Shown piece after piece: positions 43,171 to 52,536 of a stretch of DNA of 64,000 nt. Numbering within the stretch: position 1 is the first letter of the stretch; each line of letters starts with the position of its first letter. The stretch comes from Acidobacteriota bacterium (lineage in GTDB: Bacteria; Acidobacteriota; Terriglobia; Terriglobales; Acidobacteriaceae). Under the pieces are notes generated by a model. It was not told where the DNA came from. It saw nothing but the letters and a program-made list of their open reading frames with translations, and searched no databases. Location of the stretch: assembly GCA_021793405.1 (NCBI GenBank), contig JAJYSV010000002.1:116261-180260 (forward strand). The letters run 5' to 3'. The position numbers and the translations under genes were made by a program.

Positions 43171-45816
43171 ATGGCAGACGATCAAATTCCCCAGCAACTT
43201 CCTCTAGGCGACAATGGCAGCGACGGTACGGGCAGCAGTGGAACGCCTCCGGGCGGTCCCACCGGTCCAGGCGCGGCACACATGATCTTCATCAACATTG
43301 AAGACGAGATGCGCCGCTCGTATCTCGACTACTCCATGTCGGTGATTATCGGGCGCGCATTGCCGGACGTGCGCGACGGGCTGAAGCCCGTGCATCGGCG
43401 TGTTCTGTACACGATGCAGGAAATGGGACTGCAGTACAACAAGAAATACACCAAGTGCGCCAAGGTTGTGGGACAAGCCATGGGTCTGTACCATCCCCAT
43501 GGAGATGCATCGATTTACGACACCATGGTGCGTCTGGCGCAGCCTTTCACCATGCGATACACCATGGTGGATGGTCAGGGGAATTTTGGCTCCGTGGATG
43601 GCGATCCGCCGGCAGCGATGCGGTATACGGAAGCTCGTTTGACCCGTATTGCCGGAGAAATGCTGGCCGACATTGATCAGGACACTGTCGACTTTACGCC
43701 GAATTACGATGAGAGCACATTTGAGCCGCTGGTGCTGCCGACTCGCATTCCCACACTGATCGTGAATGGATCGAGCGGGATCGCGGTTGGCATGGCGACC
43801 AATATCCCTCCACATAACTTAACGGAGGTCGTGAACGCGGCCATTGAGATGGTGAACAATCCCCATGCCGGTTTGGCCGAAGTAATGGCGCACGTGCAGG
43901 GACCGGACTTTCCAACTGGCGGATTTATCTATGGCCGCAGCGGAATCACCGAGGCGTACAGGACCGGTCGAGGCCGCTTCCTGATGCGGGCACGCGTGGC
44001 CATCGAAAATCTTACGCAAGGCCGTCAGGCAATCATCGTCACCGAGATTCCGTATCAGGTGAATAAGTCAAAGCTGATTGAGCGTATCGCCGATCTGGTA
44101 AATGAAAAGGTGATCGATGAAATCAGCGACGTGCGGGATGAGAGCGATCGCGACGGGATGCGCATCGTAATTGAGCTGAAACGGAACGCGGAAGCGCAGA
44201 TCGTGTTGAATCAGCTCTACAAGAACACGCAGATGCAGGACAGTTTCTCGATGATTTTTCTGGCGGTCGTCAATGGCCAGCCGCGGGAGATGGGTCTGCC
44301 ACAGGCGATTCGTCACTTCCTCGATCATCGCGTGGATGTGGTGCGCCGTCGTACGGCTTTCCTGCTGAAGAAGGCCCGTGAGCGGGAACACATTCTGGAA
44401 GGCTACAAGATTGCGCTGGACAACCTCGATGCCTTCATCAGAATTATCCGAGGATCCTCTTCGCGCGCGGACGCACGGGAAAATCTGCATCGCTTTTCTC
44501 TTGGCAAAGAGATTGTCATCAAGCTGGACAAGGACACGACGAACCTGGCAGTCGAAGCCGGCATGACGTATCGCCAGATTGACGCGGTTCTCGAACTGCA
44601 ACTCTATCGACTGACGCAGCTCTCGATTGATGAGCTATTGAAGGAACTCGCCGAAGTTCGCGAGCGGATTGCAGAATACGAATCCATTCTGGCCAGCGAG
44701 AAGAAGCTGCGCAGCGTGATTGTCAAAGAATTGGAAGCGGTCAGGAAGGAATACGGCGATGCGCGCCGCACTCAGATTCTGGATGAAACTGCGGAGCTAC
44801 AGATGGAGGACCTGATTGCCGATGAGCAGGTGGCCATCACGGTTTCGCATTCCGGTTATCTGAAGCGCACGGCAATTTCGACCTATCGCCAGCAGCGACG
44901 CGGCGGCACGGGACGCTTCGGCATGCGCACGCGAGAAGAAGATTTTGTGGAACAGCTGATTATCGACTCCACGCACGCATACCTGCTCTGCTTCACCAAC
45001 ACAGGTCGCGTGTACTGGCTAAAGGTCTACGAGATTCCGGACGTGGGAGCGGCAGGCAAAGGGAAAGCCATGGCCAGCCTACTGAATCTGCAACCGGGAG
45101 AAAATGTCTGTGCAATTCTGCCGGTGCGCAACCTTGAAGAGGAAGGGAAGTTCATCTTCTTCGGGACGCGCAACGGAACGGTAAAGAAGACGCCGCTAAA
45201 AGATTTTTCCAATGTGATGGCCAAGGGAATCATCGCCATCGGTATCGACAAAGAGGATGAACTGGTCGCAGCGCGGATCACGGATGGGCTCCAGCTTGTT
45301 TTCCTCGCCACCCATGACGGCATGGCGATTCGTTTCGACGAAAACGACGTTCGTTCCATGGGCCGGCCCGCCTATGGCGTGCGCGGCATCGATTTGGCGA
45401 AGGATGACTACGTAGTCGGTGTCGCGGTCACTCCCAAAGAACGCAAAAAAAGCGATGGGGGTGGGGAGTGCGCCTGCCTGATTCTTTCGGTGACGGACAA
45501 CGGCTATGGCAAGCGTACGGATGTGGACGAATACCGCCTGCAAACACGCGGCGGCAAAGGTGTCATCAACCTGAAGACGATGAAGAAGAATGGTAAGGTC
45601 TGCTCCATTCAACTGGTGGACGACTCCAGCGAACTGATGGTGATCAGCCAGTTTGGCAAGATCATCCGCATCGATACCAAGACGGTGCGCGCGGCAGGCC
45701 GGTCGACCCAGGGCGTGCGATTGCTGAACCTGGAGGAGCCGGACAAAGTGGCAGCCGCTGTCGTCATTCCGCCGGAAGAAAAAGAAAACGGAGAAGAACC
45801 GACGCTCATTCAATAA
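43171..45816 (+). CDS. gyrA: DNA gyrase subunit A
   Basis: 881 residues. The breakage-reunion domain has RSYLDYSMSVIIGRALPDVR and DGLKPVHRRVLYTM. The quinolone-determining region reads HPHGDASIYDTMVRLAQPF, with Ala-Ser instead of Ser-x at the usual positions. The catalytic Tyr is in MRYTEARLTRIA. The C-terminal beta-pinwheel starts near TVSHSGYLKRTAISTYRQQ and includes a GyrA-box-like QRRGGTGR. Length matches GyrA. ATG 43171 (MADDQIPQQ) is chosen; an upstream frame start at 43138 has no support. Confidence 0.96.
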   Translation: MADDQIPQQLPLGDNGSDGTGSSGTPPGGPTGPGAAHMIFINIEDEMRRSYLDYSMSVIIGRALPDVRDGLKPVHRRVLYTMQEMGLQYNKKYTKCAKVVGQAMGLYHPHGDASIYDTMVRLAQPFTMRYTMVDGQGNFGSVDGDPPAAMRYTEARLTRIAGEMLADIDQDTVDFTPNYDESTFEPLVLPTRIPTLIVNGSSGIAVGMATNIPPHNLTEVVNAAIEMVNNPHAGLAEVMAHVQGPDFPTGGFIYGRSGITEAYRTGRGRFLMRARVAIENLTQGRQAIIVTEIPYQVNKSKLIERIADLVNEKVIDEISDVRDESDRDGMRIVIELKRNAEAQIVLNQLYKNTQMQDSFSMIFLAVVNGQPREMGLPQAIRHFLDHRVDVVRRRTAFLLKKAREREHILEGYKIALDNLDAFIRIIRGSSSRADARENLHRFSLGKEIVIKLDKDTTNLAVEAGMTYRQIDAVLELQLYRLTQLSIDELLKELAEVRERIAEYESILASEKKLRSVIVKELEAVRKEYGDARRTQILDETAELQMEDLIADEQVAITVSHSGYLKRTAISTYRQQRRGGTGRFGMRTREEDFVEQLIIDSTHAYLLCFTNTGRVYWLKVYEIPDVGAAGKGKAMASLLNLQPGENVCAILPVRNLEEEGKFIFFGTRNGTVKKTPLKDFSNVMAKGIIAIGIDKEDELVAARITDGLQLVFLATHDGMAIRFDENDVRSMGRPAYGVRGIDLAKDDYVVGVAVTPKERKKSDGGGECACLILSVTDNGYGKRTDVDEYRLQTRGGKGVINLKTMKKNGKVCSIQLVDDSSELMVISQFGKIIRIDTKTVRAAGRSTQGVRLLNLEEPDKVAAAVVIPPEEKENGEEPTLIQ

Positions 45817-45959
45817 AGGGAGCTGGAACTGATGTAATTATCCTGAAGCATTTCTGAGGGTAACTTCAATCCTATGTGCTGCTCAATCAGTGGCCTGTTC
45901 TTGCAGGGGCAGCATGGGCAGACAAAACAAATATTCTAAATTTCTTCATGGAGACATGC

Positions 45960-46181
45960 ATGGCGATTCAAGCAGTTGCACTCAAGAATGGACCTTACCT
46001 GGTAACGGGCGATTTGACGGAGCTGAACCTGACGGATGCAAATGGAACACGCTACGACCTGAGCGGAAAAGAGAAAGTTGCCCTCTGCCGCTGCGGTGCT
46101 TCTGTCAACAAACCCTTTTGCGATGGCCAACATTCGAAGATTGGCTTCCAGGCGGCCGAGGCAGCGGTCAAGGCGGAGTAG
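45960..46181 (+). CDS. CDGSH iron-sulfur domain protein
   Basis: 73 residues. The single CDGSH motif LCRCGASVNKPFCDGQHSK (C-x-C-x2-S-x3-P-x-C-D-G-x-x-H) binds a 2Fe-2S cluster through three Cys and one His. It has no membrane anchor, unlike mitoNEET. The preceding strand-rich part (YLVTGDLTELNLTDANGTRY) is usual for bacterial members. Start ATG 45960 has GGAG six bases upstream. A redox or Fe-S-related role is likely; the exact partner is unknown. It precedes an O-methyltransferase-like gene. Confidence 0.88.
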   Translation: MAIQAVALKNGPYLVTGDLTELNLTDANGTRYDLSGKEKVALCRCGASVNKPFCDGQHSKIGFQAAEAAVKAE

Positions 46182-46224
46182 GAGCAAGGACCCACTGTCA
46201 ATTCCAAGCGATTCGGGGCAATGC

Positions 46225-46797
46225 ATGTTGAATGGACTTCAGCAAACTGAGATACAGCGCCTGTGGACGCGTAAGGTAGCGCAGGATGAAACAGGCGTTC
46301 CTTTTTCGGAGTGCCATCGCAACCTTATGCCGGTGAGCGCGGAGTTTTTATGCGCGCTGGCTTCTGGAATCGGGGCCAGAAACATACTCGAGATTGGCGG
46401 GTCCAGCGGTATTTCTACCATCGCCTTAGCGGTCGCGGCGAAGGCGACCCAGGGAAGAGTCATCTCGCTTGAGATTGAACCGATTCGCCAGGCGGAATCG
46501 AAACAAACGATTGCAAAATTGGGCCTTAGCGACTTTGTGGATTTCCGCCTGGGTGATGCTGCCCAGACTTTGCCGGAGCTGAGCGATCTAGAGTTCGTCC
46601 TGATCGATTGCGAAAAAGACGACTATATCCGCTTTTTCGACATGCTGCGGATGCATCCCGGCGGCATCGTTGTAGCCGACAATGTCGTCTCTCATCAACT
46701 CAGCGCGTATGTAACGCATGTGCAATCGAGACCGGGAGCACAATCCATAACGTTGCCTGTTGGCCAGGGTTTAGAGATCACTCGAGTTGGGAATTGA
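46225..46797 (+). CDS. Class I SAM-dependent O-methyltransferase (family 3-like)
   Basis: 190 residues. SAM-binding motif I is ILEIGGSSGISTIALAVAA. Acidic residue in VISLEIEPIRQAESKQ, motif with FVLIDCEKDDYIRFFDML, and GGIVVADNVVSH fit the catechol/caffeoyl-CoA O-methyltransferase family. The metal-ligand Asp and Asn are in the last two motifs. The start at ATG 46225 follows the CDGSH gene by 43 bases. The frame is open further upstream but overlaps that gene. The acceptor is unknown. Confidence 0.8.
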   Translation: MLNGLQQTEIQRLWTRKVAQDETGVPFSECHRNLMPVSAEFLCALASGIGARNILEIGGSSGISTIALAVAAKATQGRVISLEIEPIRQAESKQTIAKLGLSDFVDFRLGDAAQTLPELSDLEFVLIDCEKDDYIRFFDMLRMHPGGIVVADNVVSHQLSAYVTHVQSRPGAQSITLPVGQGLEITRVGN

Positions 46798-47010
46798 ATC
46801 GTGCCAGCGTAATTGCGAGGAACGTTTCATCCTGCACGCGAGAGATTAGTGCTATGCTCGTAATCACATTTCGCCTGCATGGGCGTGTTCCAGGATTACG
46901 TCCTCGCATGGCGGCGTGAAGCAACGTCAATACAACGTCAATGACTGATTCGATTGGCCGAAGATGTACCAATTCTCCCTGCAGGCGTCCCATGAGGTGC
47001 ATCTCCCCCC

Positions 47011-48033
47011 ATGCGTAGACGCACATGGATCAGTCTGGCGGTTGCCCTCGCGCTCGTGGCTGCGCTTCTGACTGCTGTCTATCTCCGCAAACAAGCGCCT
47101 CCAGAGGTGGCCCGTCTGCTTCCCGAGGCTGACGCCATCGTCTACTTCAATCTGAGACCACTGCGCTCGCTGACTCGATTCGATCAGCACCCGGTTGCCC
47201 ACGATCCTGATTACCAAAAATTCATCGATGCGACGGGAATCGAGTTTGAGCGTGATCTAGATCAGGTGGCCTTCGCCGTTCAGCGGATGTCGGATCCGGA
47301 CGGCCCGAACGGTGCTGTCGCTTATTCTGAAGTATTTCAGGGCCGCTTCGATGGGCAGCGATTGACCGGGTATCTTGCAGCGCAGGCACCCGCTCCGGAA
47401 CTGTACGCCGGACACGAAATCTATATGCTTTCGCACGATGGACGCACTATCCGTGTGGTGGTGCTTGGATATGATCTGGTGGCGGTCTCCAATACGCCGA
47501 CGGCCCAGCAGATACGTTCCATCATCGATCGCTATCAGGCGGCTGCGTCGCCCTTTACCGGGGACACGCTGCTCACGCGATACTACTCGAAGGTCCCATT
47601 GCTGTCGGGAGCATGGGGAATAGGCCAGATCGGACCGCCAACAGGACCAGGGCTGCAATTCAATGTCTTCGGCCTTCCAGTATCGTTGCCGGTGGACGCC
47701 ACATTTATCGGTTCAGTTCGCTATTTGGGATCGATCCGTCTGCGGCTGGAAGAAATTGCACCTACGGAGAACGCGGCCAAAGAGTCGGCGGCGCTGGTGA
47801 ATCTCGCGCTCGGCATGATGCGCTCGGCACAGGCAACGATCGGGTCACAGGATGCGACTGCAACAGACTGGGATTCGTTGATGCGCAGTATTACGGTCGA
47901 GCGCAAGGGGAAGCGAGCGATCCTCCAAGCCGCGGTTCCCGTACGATTGGTGCGCAGCTTGTTATCCGCACAGAAAGACGCCATGCCTGGTCCCATTTCG
48001 CCAAAGAACAGCCCCGCGCCATCCGCACCCTAA
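47011..48033 (+). CDS. Membrane-anchored hypothetical protein, 340 residues
   Basis: An N-terminal anchor or uncleaved signal (WISLAVALALVAALLTAVYL) and a soluble domain starting PPEVARLLPEADAIVYFNLRPL. The phrase L-P-x-A-D-A-I-V-Y-F-N-L-R and the SRLT-rich middle resemble acidobacterial proteins of unknown function. It ends in a low-complexity PGPISPKNSPAPSAP tail. No catalytic motif is evident. It is preceded by a short gap without clear promoter and followed by a 273-base gap. Confidence 0.65.
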   Translation: MRRRTWISLAVALALVAALLTAVYLRKQAPPEVARLLPEADAIVYFNLRPLRSLTRFDQHPVAHDPDYQKFIDATGIEFERDLDQVAFAVQRMSDPDGPNGAVAYSEVFQGRFDGQRLTGYLAAQAPAPELYAGHEIYMLSHDGRTIRVVVLGYDLVAVSNTPTAQQIRSIIDRYQAAASPFTGDTLLTRYYSKVPLLSGAWGIGQIGPPTGPGLQFNVFGLPVSLPVDATFIGSVRYLGSIRLRLEEIAPTENAAKESAALVNLALGMMRSAQATIGSQDATATDWDSLMRSITVERKGKRAILQAAVPVRLVRSLLSAQKDAMPGPISPKNSPAPSAP

Positions 48034-48222
48034 CGGCGGTCTAATTAAACTCAGAAGGGGATTGTGGCGGCTGGGTGAGGCTTTGGCCCTCGAAGAGGAT
48101 TTCAAGTCCGTGTGGAGGCAGGGAAGGCATATTTATGAGACCATTCGTAGATCTCGCCCGTCGTGTAGTCGGCATATAACTCTAGAACAGCTTTGAAGTT
48201 TGGGCCCGATTGCGCCCGATTT

Positions 48223-48255
48223 TTGCGACTGCTACACTTTAGGTAGCAGTCGCAA
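48223..48255. promoter_or_regulatory. 13-bp perfect hairpin upstream of the TPR-like protein gene
   Basis: TTGCGACTGCTAC (48223-48235) pairs with GTAGCAGTCGCAA (48243-48255) around a 7-base loop. It lies 51 bases before the GTG start at 48307 and has no T-run after it. It may be a 5'-leader structure or a protein-binding dyad. Confidence 0.5.
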
Positions 48256-48306
48256 TCTCTGTGCAGCTGCAGCATTCTTGCCCGCGAAGGAAACCGGCCT
48301 AACCCT

Positions 48307-49005
48307 GTGGATACGCAAACCCGTCATGCAATTAAACACGATGCTCTAATCGACCAAGCGCACAGTGCCTTGGGTTGGCTGGAAGACCATAAGTCGGAAG
48401 CAATTCTGTTCACCGTGATTGTGGTGGCCGTGTTGGCCATTGGGATTGGCAGCATTCTTTTCTATCAACATCGACAGGATGAGGCATCTATCGCGTTTGG
48501 AGGTGCCATGGATATTTATAGTGCCCCCATCACTCCCGCGGAGCCAGGCGTGCGAACCTTTCCATCCAGCGTAGCGCGCGCTGAAGCCGCAAATAAGGAA
48601 TTTCTGAAGGTAGCGGATAATTTTGGTTCCACCGACGCAGGCAAAAACGCTCTCTATTTTTCAGGCCTGACTTACATGGAAATGGGAAAGACGTCAGACG
48701 CGGAAACGGCACTGAAAAAAGTGGCGGAGCATGGGGACACGAACCTGGCAGCACTTGCCGACCTCGCCCTAGTCAGTCTCTATCGCCAAAGCGGAAGAAC
48801 GCAGGATGCAGTTCAATTGCTGAATCATCTCGCTGAACATCCCACCACTACGGTTCCCTCAGGCGAGGCGAAGCTCGAACTGGCCGGCATCTACGAGGCA
48901 ACCAATCCTGAGCACGCGAAGGAGATCTACGCGGAGTTGAAGGACAAGGACGCGAAGACCACGGCGGGCCAGATCGCCGCGCAGAAACTTCAGGAAATGC
49001 ACTAG
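48307..49005 (+). CDS. YfgM/TPR-like single-pass membrane protein
   Basis: 232 residues. A cytosolic N-terminus (HSALGWLEDHKSEAI) precedes one membrane segment (LFTVIVVAVLAIGIGSILFY), and the rest is TPR-like helices: AANKEFLKVADNFGSTDAG, ALYFSGLTYMEMGKTSDAE, LADLALVSLYRQSGRTQDA. The layout matches the YfgM/UPF0070 type, which associates with SecYEG and periplasmic chaperones in E. coli. Start is GTG at 48307. A terminator follows. Confidence 0.75.
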   Translation: MDTQTRHAIKHDALIDQAHSALGWLEDHKSEAILFTVIVVAVLAIGIGSILFYQHRQDEASIAFGGAMDIYSAPITPAEPGVRTFPSSVARAEAANKEFLKVADNFGSTDAGKNALYFSGLTYMEMGKTSDAETALKKVAEHGDTNLAALADLALVSLYRQSGRTQDAVQLLNHLAEHPTTTVPSGEAKLELAGIYEATNPEHAKEIYAELKDKDAKTTAGQIAAQKLQEMH

Positions 49006-49048
49006 CACGAAAACTTTCTCACACCACAATCCACGGAGGTACACTCGG

Positions 49049-49080
49049 GGGCCAGGCGTTCAACGCTTGGCCCTTTATAT
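49049..49080 (+). terminator. Rho-independent terminator after the YfgM-like gene
   Basis: GGGCCAGGCGT (49049-49059) pairs with ACGCTTGGCCC (49063-49073), one G-T wobble, 3-base loop, followed by a T-rich tract. Confidence 0.75.
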
Positions 49081-49277
49081 TTCTATCCGTTGAGGCTGCC
49101 GCTCGATTGGCGCGACAAAATATTTCTGAGCGCAGGTCACCTCTACTGCGTCCTTTCTAGTGAACTGATCTTTTATGGATGTCAGAACAGCGATCAACGA
49201 GCAGATCTTGGCGTGGACCGATGCAGAAACAAGAGGCCCATCGCGGGAGCCTCTTATTTTTCTTAAGTGAGGTGTGT

Positions 49278-49619
49278 CTATGCGTGCATTATCAGACGGA
49301 AGGCGAGACGGACCAGCATCAGCACGATGGCGCCGAGGAATGCTGCGAAAAAGCCGCGAATATGGAATCCCGGAACCAGGGCGCTGGCCAGAAGAAGAAT
49401 GATGGCGTTGATGACCAGGAAGAAGAGTCCCAGAGTCAGGATACTGATGGGGAACGTCACGACCTTGAGAAGAAATCCCAGCGTTGCGTTCAAGAAACCG
49501 ACGACGAGGGATGCGATGAGCGCACTGCCGAAGCCTGCAAGCTCAAAACCGGGGACAACGTAGGCGCAGATCAGCAGGGCAATCGAACTGAGCAACCAGA
49601 CAAGTAGTAGGTGGATCAT
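49278..49619 (-). CDS. Small four-helix membrane protein, phage-holin-4/DUF360 (PF04020)
   Basis: 113 residues, almost entirely hydrophobic, with four transmembrane segments: LLLVWLLSSIALLICAYVVP, FGSALIASLVVGFLNATLGF, VTFPISILTLGLFFLVINAI, and GFFAAFLGAIVLMLVRLAF. Conserved features are the V-P-G-F between helices 1 and 2 (and again before helix 4) and the P-I-S-I-L-T-L-G-L-F. This is the mycobacterial 4-TMS holin superfamily IV, common in bacteria and not necessarily phage-derived. Monocistronic and convergent with the YfgM-like gene. Confidence 0.85.
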   Translation of the reverse strand: MIHLLLVWLLSSIALLICAYVVPGFELAGFGSALIASLVVGFLNATLGFLLKVVTFPISILTLGLFFLVINAIILLLASALVPGFHIRGFFAAFLGAIVLMLVRLAFRLIMHA

Positions 49620-49704
49620 ACGCGGAATAGATTAGCAGAAATTCCTGCCGATTGCCGCTCTAGCTTCGCCAGGATGGGCACCAGGCTTCGGTGCATACCG
49701 ATAG

Positions 49705-50373
49705 TCAGCTGCCCGTTTGCAAGTGGTGGCGGACATCCGCGCCGCGCACCCAGAAGATGACATCCTCGGCAATATTGGTAGCGTGATCGCCAACCCGCTC
49801 CAGGTTTCGCGCGATGATCAACACGTCCAGCGCCTGCTGTGAGTGTTCCGGCCGATCTTGAATGCAGCGCGTCAGCGTGCGGAAGATGGCGCGGTTCATC
49901 TCGTCGACTTCATCGTCCATCAGCAGCACCTTTTCCGCCATGGCAGGATCTGCGTCGATGAACGCCTGCAGCGCATTCCGCACCATGGTGGCCGCCAATG
50001 TCGCCAGCTTCGGAATATCGACCGGCAACTCGACCTGGGGCAGGGATTGCAGATCGCGAACCCGTTCCGCGATATTCACTGCCTGATCGCCAACCCGCTC
50101 CAGGTCGGCGTTGATCTTGATGACGGACAAAATAAATCGCAGATCGATGGCCATGGGCTGCTCCATCGCGAGAAGATCGAGCGCCATTTGGTCGATGTCG
50201 CGCTCCATGCGATTGATCGCCGGTTCCGATCGCGTAACCAAGTCGCAGATCGAAACATCCCCCACTCGATAAGCCTCGATGGCGCGCTGCGTCGCCTGTT
50301 CCGCCATACCTGCCATCACCAGCAGCTTCTCTTTCAGGTCATCGAGATTTTGGTGGAATCGAGTGCGCGTCAT
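49705..50373 (-). CDS. phoU: Phosphate transport system regulatory protein PhoU
   Basis: 222 residues with two PhoU three-helix repeats. Metal-cluster-type E/D-x3-D motifs occur in [20 protein letters not shown] and [18 protein letters not shown]; the family signature [15 protein letters not shown] is repeated as [18 protein letters not shown]. PhoU links PstSCAB to the PhoR/PhoB system and limits phosphate uptake. Its start overlaps the pstB stop by four bases (ATGA), so the two are translationally coupled. Confidence 0.94.
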   Translation of the reverse strand: MTRTRFHQNLDDLKEKLLVMAGMAEQATQRAIEAYRVGDVSICDLVTRSEPAINRMERDIDQMALDLLAMEQPMAIDLRFILSVIKINADLERVGDQAVNIAERVRDLQSLPQVELPVDIPKLATLAATMVRNALQAFIDADPAMAEKVLLMDDEVDEMNRAIFRTLTRCIQDRPEHSQQALDVLIIARNLERVGDHATNIAEDVIFWVRGADVRHHLQTGS

Positions 50374-51128
50374 CCGAACCTGCCTGTAATGTAATCTTCC
50401 GTCCTCTTGTCCGTCGGATTGGTGAAAATTTTTGTGGTTGCATCAAACTCGACAAGATACCCGTTCAGGAAGAACCCCGTCATCTCGGCAACCCGCGCCG
50501 CCTGCTGCATATTATGCGTGACGATCACAATCGTATAGTCCGCCTTCAGTTCGAAGATCAAATCCTCGATCTTTGCGGTGGAGATTGGATCGAGAGCGGA
50601 AGCAGGTTCATCCATCAACAACACCTCTGGATCGATGGCCAGCGCACGCGCGATGCAAAGCCGTTGCTGCTGGCCGCCGGAAACGCTGGCGCCAGACTTG
50701 CTCTTCCAGACGTCTTTTACCTCGTCCCACAGCGCCGCCCGGCGCAGGCTGCGCTCGACAATTTCATCCAATCGTTTGCGGCGCGTAATTCCACCCAAAC
50801 GCAAGCCGGTGGCGACGTTGTCATAAATCGACATGGTCGGAAACGGATTGGGCCGCTGAAATACCATGCCCACGCGGCGACGTATCTCTACCGGCGATGC
50901 ATCGTTGTAAATGTCCAAATCACCCAGCTTCACCGAGCCGGTCACGCGGGCGATCGGGTTCGTCTCGTGCATCCGGTTCAAACAACGGACAAATGTCGAC
51001 TTGCCGCAGCCCGACGGCCCAATCAGCGCCGTCGCACGATTCGCCGGAATCGCCAGATTGATATCGTGCAGAGTATGCGTGCCGCCGTACCAGGCATTCA
51101 GATTCTGCACTTCGATTCCTGCGCCCAC
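50370..51128 (-). CDS. pstB: Phosphate ABC transporter ATP-binding protein PstB
   Basis: 252 residues. Walker [22 protein letters not shown]-loop [19 protein letters not shown], signature [16 protein letters not shown], Walker [15 protein letters not shown] and H-loop [15 protein letters not shown] match PstB strongly, including N-R-M-x-x-x-N-P in the substrate-family region. Start is GTG at 51128 with a G-rich upstream stretch; the common ATG is absent. The permease genes pstC and pstA and the binding protein pstS are not next to it; the upstream neighbour is unrelated. Confidence 0.95.
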   Translation of the reverse strand: MGAGIEVQNLNAWYGGTHTLHDINLAIPANRATALIGPSGCGKSTFVRCLNRMHETNPIARVTGSVKLGDLDIYNDASPVEIRRRVGMVFQRPNPFPTMSIYDNVATGLRLGGITRRKRLDEIVERSLRRAALWDEVKDVWKSKSGASVSGGQQQRLCIARALAIDPEVLLMDEPASALDPISTAKIEDLIFELKADYTIVIVTHNMQQAARVAEMTGFFLNGYLVEFDATTKIFTNPTDKRTEDYITGRFG

Positions 51129-51473
51129 TTACGCCCCCAACATCGTCGTTCAAACTTGCCCGGTCGGTCTCCAACCCTCCAGCCCCCGGAAACTAGGCAG
51201 ATGTCGTATTCCGGCGGAAGTGTCAGCCGCAATCCTACCCGTCTACCGAAGGGGGAGCAAGAAACCCTTCCTGGATGCCTGGAACAAAGCCGCGGGGTTA
51301 CGCGCGCGAGGCACGGACGACCCGTATCCGCAAGGGTATCAATCTTTTGTAAACAAGCGATGAATCGACAGTGTAGATCAATTCAGGCTGGGCGGTGGGT
51401 AATTGCGCGATGCTTCCGCTCAGAGGGAGAATCAACCCAGCAAACTTGCATCCTTCGCGTGGGCTGGAAGAAA
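51129..51473. other. Intergenic region upstream of pstB
   Basis: 345 bases with no supported gene. It should contain the pstB-phoU promoter; I found no clear Pho box or terminator. Confidence 0.4.
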
Positions 51474-52427
51474 TCAGGTCCGGGCAAGTGAGCCGGTGAG
51501 CTCGACCAGCGGATATCCCTGATCTTTCCATCCATCGAAGCCGCCGCGCAATGGGCGGATTCGCTCGATGCCGAAGCGGCGCATGGTTAACGCCACCCGT
51601 GCGCTGGTGGCCTCACTGGGGCAGGTGCAATACAGCACAATGTCCCTGTCCCGCGGAATCTCCGAATTCCGGGCGATCAGTTCGTTCGGGGGCAGGCAGA
51701 CCGCGCCCGGCAGGATTCTCGGATCGGGCAGAATATCGAGCGGATGGCGCAGATCGATGATGTAGAGATCCTCGCCTCGATCCATCATGGCCTTCAGCTC
51801 CATCGGTTCAATCCGCAGTGTCCTGATCTTGCGCAGAAAACGCTGCTGCCGAACCAGCCGCACAATCAGGATTCCCAACACCACCAGGACAACCAGCGCG
51901 ACCGCGGAGCGGCCCAGCCAATGCAACATGGGAACATTACGGCGGATCGCGTCGCCAAAGAACCTTCCCAGCAGAACGAAGGACGCGACCCAGAGAAAGG
52001 TTCCGGCAGTGTCGTACACAAAGAAGACGCGGTACCGCATCTTGCTCTGGCCTGCCAGCGGAGCGGCCATCGTATTCAATCCGGGAATAAACTTCGCCAG
52101 CAGCAGCGCGGCGGGACCATGCCGCATCAGCATATCTTCCGTTTTCCGCACGCACGAAGCAGCCTCCATCGAGAACCGGCAGATCCAGTGGGTCACCGTG
52201 CTGCCATAGCGTCCTCCCAGGCGAAACCAGACGAAGTCGGCGATCGCGCTTCCCGCCATCACCGCAAGCACGATCCCTACAATCCTCATATGATGGGTCG
52301 CCGTCAATGCTCCCGCAGTCAGAAGAATCGGTGAGCTGGGAAGAGGAACTCCCAACTGCTCCGCCAGGACCCAGCCAAACAGGATCCAGTAGCCGTAATC
52401 GAGAAAAATCTGGACTGTGAAATGCAT
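51474..52427 (-). CDS. DedA-family membrane protein fused to a rhodanese domain
   Basis: 317 residues. The DedA part (about 1-200) has YGYWILFGWVLAEQLGVPLP, GSAIADFVWFRLGGRYG, and the family signature FIPGLNTMAAPLAGQSKMRY with the key Arg/Gly. After a membrane helix (ALVVLVVLGILIVRLV), a rhodanese domain starts ELKAMMDRGEDLYIIDLRHP and contains the active-site Cys in VLYCTCPSEATSARVA. DedA proteins act as flippases for lipid carriers, and the rhodanese domain handles sulfane sulfur or is regulatory. ATG 52427 has AAGGCGG eight bases upstream. The longer frame to 52562 overlaps the next gene and adds no DedA sequence. Confidence 0.87.
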   Translation of the reverse strand: MHFTVQIFLDYGYWILFGWVLAEQLGVPLPSSPILLTAGALTATHHMRIVGIVLAVMAGSAIADFVWFRLGGRYGSTVTHWICRFSMEAASCVRKTEDMLMRHGPAALLLAKFIPGLNTMAAPLAGQSKMRYRVFFVYDTAGTFLWVASFVLLGRFFGDAIRRNVPMLHWLGRSAVALVVLVVLGILIVRLVRQQRFLRKIRTLRIEPMELKAMMDRGEDLYIIDLRHPLDILPDPRILPGAVCLPPNELIARNSEIPRDRDIVLYCTCPSEATSARVALTMRRFGIERIRPLRGGFDGWKDQGYPLVELTGSLART

Positions 52428-52536
52428 AGGATCGACCGCCTTGAGCAGACTCAGAATCGGGTATACCAACGCCGCGTCTGCTCGTGAAGCCCGCATACCT
52501 GAGATGTTTGAAATCGGAAAAAGTACCAGGACAATT

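Noticed and set aside
49278..49619. Phage holin and prophage remnant
   Set aside because: The PF04020 family is a common chromosomal membrane protein and no phage gene is nearby.
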